Below are positions 25,083 through 34,153 of a DNA stretch of 64,000 nucleotides, piece after piece. The stretch's first letter is position 1. Each line of letters opens with the position of its first letter. The position numbers were made by a program, and so were the translations under genes. The stretch lies in assembly GCA_963662705.2 (NCBI GenBank), contig OY759767.1, positions 5,332,001-5,396,000 of the forward strand, given 5' to 3'. The notes beneath the pieces were generated by a model. That model made no database searches. It was given only the letters and a program-made list of their open reading frames with translations, and was not told the origin of the DNA. The stretch is from JAPPHA01 sp963662705. GTDB taxonomy: Bacteria; Pseudomonadota; Alphaproteobacteria; Rhodobacterales; Rhodobacteraceae.

Positions 25083-27431
25083 ATGGCCCAGTCCCAGATC
25101 AGCCGCACGCTTGGCGGCCCTGCGGCGCGTGCGCGCATTGTCGCGATCCTGGCGCAGGAACATTTCGACAGCCGGCGAGCCCTGGGTCGCCGTGTCTGTG
25201 AGGAATTCTCTTTCGTCGACGCGATCGGTCGGCATCAGGTGTCAGGATGCCTGCATGCGCTTGCGACCCTTGCCGGGCGCGATCCCGATATCATGCTGCC
25301 GGCTCCGAAGTCGGGGGGCGTCGACATCACTCCACGCCTGCTCGACGCTCCGGTGCCGGATCCGGTCGACGTTCCCACGGCCCTGTCCCGGGTTGAGGGT
25401 CTTGCGATTGTCGAGGTCGTCACGTCCGATGACCGGGCGCTGTGGAACACGCTGATCGCCCATGAGCATCCCCATGGCATGACCACCTTTGCCGGGCGCC
25501 AGCTCCGCTATCTGGTGGGCTCGGCCCATGGCTGGCTGGGGGCGGCGGGGTTCTCGGCTGCGGCGCTCAAGGTTGCGGCCCGCGACCGCTGGATCGCATG
25601 GACGCACAGCCAGCGGAGCGGCCAACTTGACCGGATCCTGTGTCTGAACCGTTTCCTGATCCGGCCTTCGGTCCGGTGTCCGCACCTGGCCAGTCACGTC
25701 CTGGGGCGCATCCTGCGGCGCCTGCCCCGGGACTTCGCGGCCCGCTACGGTTTCCGCCCGCTGCTGGTGGAGAGTTTCGCCGATGAGGGCTATGATGGCA
25801 CCTGCCTGAGGGCGGCCAATTTCCTCTGCGTGGGCCGGACGGCGGGCCGTGGCCGGCAGGACCGCGAGAGGCGGCGCGCCAAGACGGTGAAGACGGTGTT
25901 CATGTTCCCGCTCGACCGGCGCTGGCGTCGGGAACTCGGGGTCCCGCATGTGGAGCTCCGGCCGGCTCTCGAGCCGGGGGAAGGCCTGTCGGCTTCGGAC
26001 TGGGCGGAGAATGAATTCGGAGGGGCTCCCTTGGGTGATCGGCGACTGTCTGCGCGGCTTGTGAAGAGTGCCGGGCTTCTGGCGGCGTATCCGGGCCACA
26101 AGATCAATGCCAGCCCGGACAGCGACAGCACGGCGATCAATGCCTTCTACCGGCTGGTCGAGAAGCCGGCGGAATCGGCGGTCACGGTAGAGAACATCCT
26201 GGCGCCGCACCGTGAGCGCACCGTCTGCCGCATCCGTGGCCAGCGCACGGTTCTGGCCATCCAGGACGGCACCGACCTGAACTTCGCCACCCGGCCGGGC
26301 TGTGACGGTCTCGAGGTGATCGGACGGAACCAGACCAGCGCGAAGACCCTGGGCCTGCACCTGCACGCGACACTGGCGGTGAGTGACACCGGCCTTCCTC
26401 TCGGCGTGCTGCGCCTGGGGTTCGACGCGGCGGTGAAGCGCACGCCGGAAGCCGAGAAGCGGAAGAAGAGCGAACGCTGGCTTGACGCCTTCGCCGACAT
26501 CGGTGCTGCGGTGCGGGAGGTCGGGGGCAAGACGCGGGTGCTCAGCGTCTGTGACCGGGAGGCGGACTTCTACGAACTGTTCGATGCCCAGCGCAGGAAC
26601 CCGCGTGTCGGATTGCTGGTCCGGGCGAAGCATGACCGTGTGCTGGGGAAGGCGCGTCCGAAGCTGTTCGAGACCTTGGGCGGGGGCGCGGCCGACGGCC
26701 GTATCGCGGTCGAGATTGCGGGACTGACGGCACGTCCCAAGTCCAGCAAGAAGAAGGCGCGCCCGATGCGCCGGAAGCGTCTGGCGCAGTGTGAACTGCG
26801 GTTCCGTCGCGTGGTCCTGCCGGCAACGATCCCCGGCGGTGAACCGGTCACGGTGTCGGGGGTGCACATCGTTGAGACCGACCCGCCGGAGGACGAGGCC
26901 CCGGTGCAGTGGTACCTGTTGAGCACGCTCAAGGTCGGCTCGGCCAAGGAAGCGGCGGAGATCGTGGGCTACTACCTCCAGAGGTGGCGGATCGAAGATT
27001 ATTTTCGCGTCCTGAAATCCGGTTGCCGGGTGGAACACCTGCTGTTCCGCACCGCAGACCGGCTGCAACGGGCCATCGCCATCAATGCGGTGATCGCATG
27101 GCGCATCATGCTGATGACCCTGCTCGGACGCCAGGTGCCGGACTGTGATCCCGACCTGATGTTCACCGATGCGGAACTGAACTTCCTCGGTGACTATGCA
27201 CGAAAACATGCCATGGCCACACCGCAGCGGCTCGGCGACGCGGTCGCCGTGGTGGCGCATCTCGGCGGATATCGCGACCGCAAGCATGACCCGGACCCCG
27301 GCAACCAGATCATGTGGACCGGCTACAACCGCCTGACCAGCGCCGTGATCGGCCACGAAATCGGCAGTGAAACCGGTTATGAAACCGGCTTCGAGGCTGG
27401 CAAGAGACATGCCTTGCGGGAAAGCAGATGA
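25083..27431 (+). CDS. DruA (DUF4338)-Tn5-type transposase fusion, IS4 family
   Basis: A 782-residue transposase with two parts. Residues of about 1-290 form the DUF4338/DruA-like domain found in Druantia defence and in some IS4 elements (RQLRYLVGSAHGWLGAAGFS, then RWIAWTHSQRSGQLDRILCL). Residues 310-782 are a Tn5/IS50-like DDE transposase: WAENEFGGAPLGDRRLSARL at the Tn5 N-terminal domain, VLAIQDGTDLNF (first Asp), VLSVCDREADFYELF (second Asp), and YYLQRWRIEDYFRVLKSGCR (the Y-R-E-K signature with Glu). It appears intact. Imperfect inverted ends lie near 25012-25036 and 27448-27478. The DruA-like part here is most simply a transposase accessory domain and is not evidence for a Druantia system. 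Confidence 0.85.
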   Translation: MAQSQISRTLGGPAARARIVAILAQEHFDSRRALGRRVCEEFSFVDAIGRHQVSGCLHALATLAGRDPDIMLPAPKSGGVDITPRLLDAPVPDPVDVPTALSRVEGLAIVEVVTSDDRALWNTLIAHEHPHGMTTFAGRQLRYLVGSAHGWLGAAGFSAAALKVAARDRWIAWTHSQRSGQLDRILCLNRFLIRPSVRCPHLASHVLGRILRRLPRDFAARYGFRPLLVESFADEGYDGTCLRAANFLCVGRTAGRGRQDRERRRAKTVKTVFMFPLDRRWRRELGVPHVELRPALEPGEGLSASDWAENEFGGAPLGDRRLSARLVKSAGLLAAYPGHKINASPDSDSTAINAFYRLVEKPAESAVTVENILAPHRERTVCRIRGQRTVLAIQDGTDLNFATRPGCDGLEVIGRNQTSAKTLGLHLHATLAVSDTGLPLGVLRLGFDAAVKRTPEAEKRKKSERWLDAFADIGAAVREVGGKTRVLSVCDREADFYELFDAQRRNPRVGLLVRAKHDRVLGKARPKLFETLGGGAADGRIAVEIAGLTARPKSSKKKARPMRRKRLAQCELRFRRVVLPATIPGGEPVTVSGVHIVETDPPEDEAPVQWYLLSTLKVGSAKEAAEIVGYYLQRWRIEDYFRVLKSGCRVEHLLFRTADRLQRAIAINAVIAWRIMLMTLLGRQVPDCDPDLMFTDAELNFLGDYARKHAMATPQRLGDAVAVVAHLGGYRDRKHDPDPGNQIMWTGYNRLTSAVIGHEIGSETGYETGFEAGKRHALRESR

Positions 27432-27554
27432 CCTGTGGTCATCCACCATTTATCATGACTCGGTAGGCGTAGCCCGACCGGAGGCCGGCGGGCCGGAGTT
27501 GTTCGAGTTTCCCTCGAACCGATCCTTCCGAAGGACGGTCCGGGACGGCGTCCG

Positions 27555-28520
27555 TCAGGGAGGCTGGGCCTCGCGGAACGCCTCGGCCGGGGTCCGGTAG
27601 CGCAGCGACTTCCTTGGACGCGCGTTCAGCCGGTCCTGGACCGCCTTCACCTGGGCGTCGGTAATCCTGCGAAAGTCCGTGCCCTTCGGGAAGTACTCCC
27701 GCACAAGGCCATTCACGTGCTCGTTCAGGCCGCGCTCCCAGGCGTGGTACGGCGTGGCGAAGAAGAACCCGGCGCCGAGGGCCTGCGTCACCCATGCGTG
27801 CCCCGCGAACTCCTTGCCGTTGTCCGCCGTGATGGTGTGGACAAGGGCCTGCAACGGCAGCAGCATCAGCAGCAGGGCAGCGCCGACCGCGTCCGCCGTC
27901 CGTCTTTCAACCCTCTGAAGCAGCGTATATTTCGACGCCCGGTCCACCAGCGACACCAGGGCGCCGCTGTGGCCCTTCCCGACGATCGTGTCCACCTCCC
28001 AGTCGCCGGTCCGCTCCTTCGCCTCCACAACCGCCGGACGCTCGGAAATGTCCACACGGTCCGGAATGTGCCCGCGGCCGGCGTGACGGCCGCCCTTCCA
28101 GTTCGGCTTCTTGCCGCGGCGGCGGAGGAACCGGTAGAGCCCGCCGCCCGCCTTCCGATCGGCACGGACGTGCGTGTAGATCCACTGACGGCCAGCCATC
28201 GGGACACCGTCCTTCCGAAAGCGGCCGGCGATCTGCTCGGGGCTCCAGCCCTCCGCCAGCTTGTCCGCAACCAGTCTCCACCGCTCCGGCGTCATCTTCC
28301 TCGGAACCGACGAGGCCGCCCGACGCCGTGCCGACGCCGTGTGCTGCGCCTGCTTGTGCCGATATCCGCGCCCGCCGCTGTTCCGGCGCACCTCGCGCCA
28401 GACCGTCGTCCGGTCACGGCCCAGCTGCCGGGCGATGGCCAGACCCGAAAGGCCGCTTTTTCTCAGTGCATAAATCTGGCATCTCTCTTCATAGGTCAGG
28501 TGGTGGTAGCCTTTTGGCAT
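27555..28520 (-). CDS. IS30-family transposase
   Basis: A 321-residue transposase starting at ATG 28520 behind GGGAG. The N-terminal helix-turn-helix is clear (MPKGYHHLTYEERCQIYALR, then SGLAIARQLGRDRTTVWREV). The DDE domain has GDWEVDTIVGKGHSGALVSL (first Asp), TITADNGKEFAGH (second Asp) and HAWERGLNEHVNGLVREYFP (Glu), all typical of IS30. Outside its 5' end lies CCATCTGACCGAATTGCAACACC at about 28558-28580, which fits an IS30 terminal repeat. No partner repeat was seen after the stop codon, so the other end may be lost to the neighbouring element. Confidence 0.9.
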   Translation of the reverse strand: MPKGYHHLTYEERCQIYALRKSGLSGLAIARQLGRDRTTVWREVRRNSGGRGYRHKQAQHTASARRRAASSVPRKMTPERWRLVADKLAEGWSPEQIAGRFRKDGVPMAGRQWIYTHVRADRKAGGGLYRFLRRRGKKPNWKGGRHAGRGHIPDRVDISERPAVVEAKERTGDWEVDTIVGKGHSGALVSLVDRASKYTLLQRVERRTADAVGAALLLMLLPLQALVHTITADNGKEFAGHAWVTQALGAGFFFATPYHAWERGLNEHVNGLVREYFPKGTDFRRITDAQVKAVQDRLNARPRKSLRYRTPAEAFREAQPP

Positions 28521-28658
28521 GACAGTCTCCCTTTTTCGCAACAGGGACTGTCGCCGCCATCTGACCGAATTGCAACACCTTGTGTCGAAGACACGGATTC
28601 CCACCACTTCTAGTGTTGCACTTCACAGTGGAACGGGGGGAATCAAAAAAAACGGTAT

Positions 28659-30122
28659 CTAGTCGAATAATTCATCCCGCAATCTTCGAGCGACTTGCAA
28701 CAGTTTTTTTTCAATTCCCAAATATAGCGCAGCTGTATCCTCCGAGATCAACTTCTCGCGTTCCGCATCGATGACATAAGTCAAGAACTGCCCACGCCGA
28801 TTGGTAGGGAACATTCCATTCTTCACTTCCAGATATGGGACAAAGGTCGCTAGAAAGTTCTCCCGTCCAGCCCAATCCCCTGAAGCATCCACTTCTTCTG
28901 TCTTAATGTCTTTCAGTTCCCAAACCCGACCGGTTGCGTTCCATATGTGATAACGTGCCGCAGTAAAGCTAACGCCAAATTCGTTCAAAAATTCATAAAT
29001 GTTCTCAGGTGGTCCTTCCTGAATTGGGTATCGCCTCTTGACCACTGCTCGTGGTGCGAGAAATTCAACGGCAAATGCATTTGCCCTCTGCTCCACATAC
29101 GTGCTTTTCTCCGACCAAGGTGCTATGGAAAACATTGCGTTTCTATCCACAACCAGTGTCTTGAGTTCCTGGTCAGGGTCCCACAGCAGATGCCCTAACT
29201 CGTGCGCGATCGTCAGTCGCGCGGACAAAGGGTTATGTTGATTTCCTTTGACATTGACGACGATCCCGCGATCTTGTCCCAACTGAACAGTCGCGCCAGA
29301 AATGCCAGGAGACAACTCATCTTGAATAAGCGGTATCTCCAAACGCTTTTCCACCAAATCCCGCAAATTCTCGATCGGGCGGTCCTCGGGTATACCGAGA
29401 ATTTCTCGCGTACGAACTGCGAGTTCATACCCGACTCTCCAGGCAGGGAAATTTGGGCTTCCGTAGTTCGGATCGGGATCGAATTTTGATCTATAGCAAT
29501 GCGCCCGTCCCAGCATCTTCCTCAACTTATTCTGCTTCGAAACCAACCACGCATCTTCCAAGAGGGACAACGCTGAAGATGCAGTAAGGCGCGACCCAAA
29601 TTCGTCATGGTCGGATTGAAGTTCCTTAAATCTATAACCACGATCCCTTTCTTGTTGCGTTATCTCCTCCAGACCCACTTTATATTCGTCTAGAGACAGG
29701 GCCGTGCAAATTCTGGCAACGTTACTTGCAGAAATTCGTGACACATTTTTTTCTAGTCTCTCAATCTCACTAGCGCTGATACCTGTCCGTTTGGCAAGAG
29801 CAGAAACTGAAATACCAAGATGCTCCCGCCACCACCGAATACGCTTTCCAGGTTGTTGTCCGTTTGCCTCAGGGTCGGAAACCAAAATGGCCGAGCCATA
29901 ATTTAGGATTTCAATGAGCCTCTGCTCTCCAAAATTTCTAAGAGTTTCAAACGCAGTGAGTTGTTGTCCTTTGGCTTTAGGCGTGAAAAACGCCAAATGG
30001 TCCTGACTTCTGACAAAAAGTCGCGATGATTTTTTCGCTTGCTCGTCAACCGAACCGCTACTGGATCCGCCAAACAATGCGTCACGATCTTTCGACGATA
30101 GATTTGGTGTTACCTGTCCCAT
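28659..30122 (-). CDS. HTH-XRE / ImmA-IrrE metallopeptidase fusion
   Basis: A 487-residue protein with a Cro/C1-type helix-turn-helix at about 95-145 (RIRWWREHLGISVSALAKRT, then GISASEIERLEKN) and a zinc metallopeptidase domain whose HELGH motif is at about 305-309 (RLTIAHELGHLLWDPDQ). A downstream EQRANAFAVEFLAP supplies the usual third ligand. ImmA/IrrE proteases cleave repressors or other regulators in response to DNA damage or phage, and HTH-protease fusions can act as both sensor and regulator. It overlaps the upstream gene by 13 bases, so the pair is co-translated. The partner is probably its substrate or effector, by analogy with HTH-ImmA pairs in defence loci. The sequence identifies the family with confidence, but not the target. 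Confidence 0.85.
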   Translation of the reverse strand: MGQVTPNLSSKDRDALFGGSSSGSVDEQAKKSSRLFVRSQDHLAFFTPKAKGQQLTAFETLRNFGEQRLIEILNYGSAILVSDPEANGQQPGKRIRWWREHLGISVSALAKRTGISASEIERLEKNVSRISASNVARICTALSLDEYKVGLEEITQQERDRGYRFKELQSDHDEFGSRLTASSALSLLEDAWLVSKQNKLRKMLGRAHCYRSKFDPDPNYGSPNFPAWRVGYELAVRTREILGIPEDRPIENLRDLVEKRLEIPLIQDELSPGISGATVQLGQDRGIVVNVKGNQHNPLSARLTIAHELGHLLWDPDQELKTLVVDRNAMFSIAPWSEKSTYVEQRANAFAVEFLAPRAVVKRRYPIQEGPPENIYEFLNEFGVSFTAARYHIWNATGRVWELKDIKTEEVDASGDWAGRENFLATFVPYLEVKNGMFPTNRRGQFLTYVIDAEREKLISEDTAALYLGIEKKLLQVARRLRDELFD

Positions 30123-30625
30123 GGTAGATCCCCTTTCAAGACCCTGGCCGGACCATCGATTCCCTCATCCCAGCCCATAGAACACACTTCGTAACCCGCG
30201 CACTTGAAAGACAACACGACTGCCGCGAGTTCCTGACTGTCGCTCGGCGGATATCGCCCGGATCCCCCATTTAATATTAACCGATCCTGGGCGGCAAACC
30301 AAACCTCTCCGCCACAGTATGCTTCGCTTCCTCCAGTTAGATTTGTATGGATACAACGCTTGGACTCAAGTTCCTGAGCTACATTTGCCTGTTCAAGGAC
30401 GAAGGGAACGTCGCACTCACGAATTACCCATAAGAACTTTCTCCCAGTATCCAGGCCCGCAGCAGCTTGAATAATATTTTCGGGTCCTATCTGCGAAGGA
30501 GCATCCTCAAATTCTCTTACGCCATGAGTGTTGTCAAGTAATCGGATTTCGTCGTTGTTGTAATACTTTACTGGAAGCCTACGGATATTGTCTTGGCGGT
30601 ATTTATCGAATGTCGAAATCGCCAT
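30110..30625 (-). CDS. Unknown protein paired with the ImmA/IrrE gene
   Basis: A 171-residue protein that I cannot assign. Features seen: LWVIRECDVPFVLEQA in the middle, then HTNLTGGSEAYCGGEVWFAA and ILNGGSGRYPPSDSQELAAV, a beta-rich glycine pattern followed by a helix, and FKCAGYEVCSMGWDEG near the end. There is no signal peptide or membrane segment. It is the first gene of a two-gene operon and overlaps the metallopeptidase gene by 13 bases, which argues for stoichiometric co-expression. A toxin/effector or substrate partner of the protease is the simplest inference. A polymorphic-toxin-like fold is possible but not shown. Confidence 0.7.
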   Translation of the reverse strand: MAISTFDKYRQDNIRRLPVKYYNNDEIRLLDNTHGVREFEDAPSQIGPENIIQAAAGLDTGRKFLWVIRECDVPFVLEQANVAQELESKRCIHTNLTGGSEAYCGGEVWFAAQDRLILNGGSGRYPPSDSQELAAVVLSFKCAGYEVCSMGWDEGIDGPARVLKGDLPWDR

Positions 30626-30861
30626 AAAGCTCCCTCATGCACAAATGGCCGTTAACGGTAGATGATTCGGTCGATTTCATGGAGGCTGTCCGATAACACC
30701 CTCAGCATCGCTCGGCAACCACGGCAGCCGTCGGGGAATCCGGTTCGCGAACAGCATCGCCACCGCATTCCAGTTTTCTCTTGGCACCCGGTCACCCGCA
30801 AACGCACATGACGCTGTGAGCAAATTCACGGCCTGGAATTCTCCTGCCGCCAAAAAGGCGG

Positions 30862-31430
30862 TCACGAACACCGGTCCTTCTCCGACGGGTGTGCGCTGAA
30901 CCTGGATGAAAGGAACCTCGGGTCGCGGGAGACCTTGAATGTATTGATCCTGTGGGGCTTGAGGCCATGGCTCTTCAGGATGCCGAACACCGTCGAGACG
31001 GTGGTCCCCACCTTCGTCGCCAGCGCCCGCAGTGTCCAGTGACTGGCGTGCTCCGGTGGCGGCGGCATCGCAAGCTAGATCAGTTCGCTGACCTTGTCCT
31101 CGGAAATCGGCTTGCGGCCCCATCTCCGTGGGATGTCGCACAGAAGGACGTCAACACCTTCCACGAGGAAGCGGTCCCACCAGCGCCAGACCGTCGGCTT
31201 CGACATGCCGGTGGCCCTCGTTGTCTGCGACAGGGTGAGACCGTCGCCGAGGTGAAGGATGATGGTCGCCCTCTGTACATGCTTGAGAATCGAATGGGGA
31301 TCGGCTTTGATCCTCTCGAGACGCTCCCGGTCTTCCTCGCTGAGGACGATCCGGGTTCTCCTGCTCTTTGCCATCCTGGTTCTGCTCCCGTATGAAAACT
31401 GTACGGATTTTGCCGAGAGCGGGTGAGTCA
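30862..31430 (-). pseudogene. IS630-type transposase N-terminal half, disrupted
   Basis: From about 31375 the minus strand reads MAKSRRTRIVLSEEDRERLE, then VQRATIILHLGDGLTLSQTT and WRWWDRFLVEGVDVLLCDIP, the HTH domain of IS630 transposases. A stop at 31075-31077 separates it from the next segment (PPPPEHASHWTLRALATKVG), which continues the same protein to about 30945 before homology ends. The DDE domain is absent. This is a dead relic. Confidence 0.78.
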
Positions 31431-31439
31431 TACTTCATG

Positions 31440-31932
31440 GAAAAACGGAATTCCCGAAAACGAAAACAACACTAGGGCGCTGCGACCCGTTCCTGGAAGC
31501 GCCGGTCCGGCTGGCTCGAAAGTGCCCCGCCGCAGCTCGCCATGCAGGGCGCGGGCCTCGGCAACCCAGCGCGTCGACCTCTTCTTTGCGCCCATTGAGG
31601 ACCATTGCGTCCCTTTTCTCGGTCGCGAGGAACCAGATGTAGCGGAACATCCGCTCGACCAGCGGTTCCAGCGATGGCGCAACGGCGCCAGATACCCCGC
31701 TTTCCGGATTCCGCACGAGCAACAGAGTCGTCTCGCGGGCAAACTTGGCGGGCGCCGTCTCGTTCAGGACGGCGGCGCATCTGACCTCTTCCCACTCGGA
31801 TCCGAGAAGCAGATGGTCCGGTTTCTTTGCGCATCCTCCGGCCTTTCGGCTGCCGTCCCGCTCTCGCGCGTGCCATTGCCCTCACAATCCAAGATCCATG
31901 CCTCCCTTCCCGCGGTCGTGCACTGGCGGTTC
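31440..31932. other. Decayed DNA downstream of the relaxase relic
   Basis: No intact gene. A minus-strand frame at 31560-31760 looks once-coding (VSGAVAPSLEPLVERMFRYI, then WFLATEKRDAMVLNGRKEEV) but has no start, has stops upstream, and belongs to no family I recognise. It may be the remains of a gene that followed the second relaxase. Confidence 0.35.
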
Positions 31933-32290
31933 CTACGTCTTCTTGCCTTCGCGCACCGTTCCAGCACCATCGCCGAGTCCGCGCCCGTGACCGGATTCGG
32001 GAGTCCGTGCGGCCTCACCTACCTTCTCCGGCGCCTCTCGCTTCATCTCGCCCATGCTTTCGAGCGTCGCGATGCGCTCGCCGGTGACGGCCTGGAGCTG
32101 GGCGCGGAACTCGACCTCGTCGTCGGTGACCAGCTCGGCCCGGTCGCGAGCGCGGCGGATTTCGACATAGAAGCTCTTTTTGTGGTGTGATGCGGACGCC
32201 TCGCCTCCATCGCGGCGATCACGTTTTCGACGGTCCGGCTCTGGAAGGCGTGCACGGTCGAGGCCCAGTAAGCGGGTAAACGGCGACGTA
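31933..32290 (-). pseudogene. Remnant of a second MobF relaxase-helicase (helicase C-terminal part)
   Basis: The minus strand reads WASTVHAFQSRTVENVIAAM and then, after a one-base frame change near 32175, KSFYVEIRRARDRAELVTDD and EVEFRAQLQAVTGERIATLE, ending at a stop at 31933. This matches the last helicase motifs of TraA-type relaxases. The intact relaxase in this island has STVHRAQGMTKDNVIAVLDA, then LYVEMSRARDGFVLLTDD at the same place. The two sequences differ, so this is the stub of another mobile element and not a duplication. Confidence 0.7.
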
Positions 32291-32429
32291 CGACAATTCG
32301 GTTGCCCGTTTCCGCGCCCGCCCGTCGCGCAATGGCATTCAGATAAGGATTTTGACCGTTCGGATAAGGAAACCCCCGTGCTTCGGGCGTTTGGCCGGAA
32401 GCCGGGGGCCTGGTTACGGTCTGGTTCTG

Positions 32430-33410
32430 TCAGGCTGGTCTTCGCTTCTGCCACTTGCTCCGTGGTTGCCGTGATTCCCGGTTGTAGCTTCGCCCCGGCC
32501 TCTCGCGCTGGATGCATCGTGAGCGGCCGGTCATGATCCGCTTGACGGATTGGGCGACCATCTGGCTCTGCCTGAGGAGCATGGCCTCGATCTCGCGCCC
32601 CAGCAGTCTCATCCCGTTCTTGAAGTTGGTGCGCATGGCCGGCAGGTCATCATTGGCATCGTGGTTGATGTCATGGTCGCAGCGGTTGGCGAACAGGCGT
32701 GCGAGGGCGACCAGCGTGCAGGCGGCATAGAGTTCCTGGCGCACGCCGCGTTCGGACTTTGCATGGAAGCTCTCGATTACGTCCTTTCCGGTCTTGTATC
32801 CATCCTCGGCCTGCCAGCGCCCGTGGTAGAGGTCCGAGAGCGCCTGAACGGTGTAACGGCTGTCGTGCAGGGATGTTGCAAGATAGTATTCGGTGTCGGC
32901 GGCGGTGTATTCGACCAGGCGGATGTGCAGGCTCCGTCCGCGCAGTTCGGTTGAGTCTCTGGGCGCCTTGAGGGTGATGATGCGGTCACGCTCCCGTGCG
33001 GCGATGAAGGCGTCGAAGACGGGGTTGGCATTGTTCTTGATGCGGAAGACGAAGTTCAGCCTGCGCAGGTTGTGGACCAGGGCCATCTCGAAGGACCAGT
33101 ATCCCCGGTCGTAGACGATGACATCGCCTTCGGCGGCATGGTCGAAATGGGCGAAGGCGGCCGCGCGCTCGTTCTCGTGGCTGAAGAGGTCGACGTCGAC
33201 GGGCATGCGGCTGTGCAGCCGGTAGAAGGTGCTGATCATGCCCTGGGGATAGTGGGCACCGTCGTTCGGGATCCGGTAACCCGAGCGCAGCATTTCCCGC
33301 GGCAGGTTGATCTTCGATCCGTCGACGGCGAAGATGCGGTGTCCCTTCCACAGGGGGGCGTCGGGACTGTGGGCGAGGATTTCCCTGTGCGGGGTCAAGG
33401 TGGCGGTCGA
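32430..33410 (-). pseudogene. IS4-family transposase, N-terminally truncated
   Basis: The frame carries the IS4 signature: IFAVDGSKINLPREML (first Asp), DVIVYDRGYWSFEMAL (second Asp) and YHGRWQAEDGYKTGKDVIES (Y-R-E-K box with Glu). The catalytic domain is complete, but about 100 N-terminal residues are missing. Coherent sequence starts near TATLTPHREILAHSPDAPLW at about 33410, where it meets the truncated plus-strand gene at 33405-33840. It is therefore a defective copy, broken by deletion or by later insertion. Confidence 0.75.
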
Positions 33411-33840
33411 ATTCGACGAGGGCAGCACAAGCCAGGAATTCTGGAGATTCCTCAAGGACCAAGGTGGCGGCGTCCCGGGACAGAAGGATACATGGAGGGG
33501 TCCATCGCAGTGGTCGGTTAGAGAGGGCGAGGCGGTCGACCATGTGGGAATCTATATCGGCAACGCAGAGTTGCTTTGGCTTTATATCAAATCGGGCGAG
33601 AGCCGGCCGTCCAAAGAGAGAGCGGCTCAAATGCGCCGTTATTCCTGGACGATTCTTGAACAAATGAGTGACCAGCGACATGGAAATAACCTGGACCGGA
33701 ACAGCACGAATGGCATGAGCATTGCGGTTCGGAGGCCGTGGGCATGCGACGACGAGGAAGGATGGCTTGACGCCGCGCAATGGATCAGGGAGCAATGCGA
33801 CAGATTGCACGCGATTGTGGGCGACGGCCCCGACGATTAG
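33405..33840 (+). pseudogene. 3' fragment of an unknown gene, cut by the IS4 element
   Basis: The plus-strand frame from about 33405 to TAG 33840 looks genuinely coding: GSTSQEFWRFLKDQGGGVPG, AVDHVGIYIGNAELLWLYIK, MRRYSWTILEQMSDQRHGNN and CDDEEGWLDAAQWIREQCDR. Sequence before 33405 is IS4 DNA on the other strand, so the 5' part is gone. I cannot name the family with confidence. It points in the same direction as the RecD-like helicase that begins 313 bases later and may have been part of that operon. Confidence 0.6.
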
Positions 33841-34153
33841 TCATGAAGCTTGGCCCTCCGGCAAAACGTGCTGGGCTCACGCAATCGGAAGATACACGGG
33901 AAAGGAATTCGACCGTCCATGTGATGTTTCGTCTGGAAGGTCCCGATGCCAATGTACTTTGGCATGCCCACCAGACGATTGCCGAATGAACTTCACTTTG
34001 AGCAGAAGAAAACCTTTATTTCCTCAAGGGTGGCGATGAACCATCAGATGATCGGGCCGAAGAAAGTGTCGAAACTAGCAGAGAAATCAGCGGTCAGAGA
34101 AGAACCTGAACACACCAAAACGGAATTTGCTCCAATAGTACGAATCCCGAACC
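33841..34153. other. Intergenic region before the RecD-like helicase
   Basis: No gene recognised. Short open frames here have no start signal or family resemblance. Confidence 0.35.

Noticed and set aside
25083..27431. Druantia defence system suggested by the DUF4338 domain
   Set aside because: The domain is fused to a complete Tn5-type transposase and none of the other Druantia genes is present.
25242..27449. 735-codon minus-strand frame opposite the DruA-Tn5-type transposase
   Set aside because: No motifs; it mirrors a well-supported transposase gene on the plus strand.
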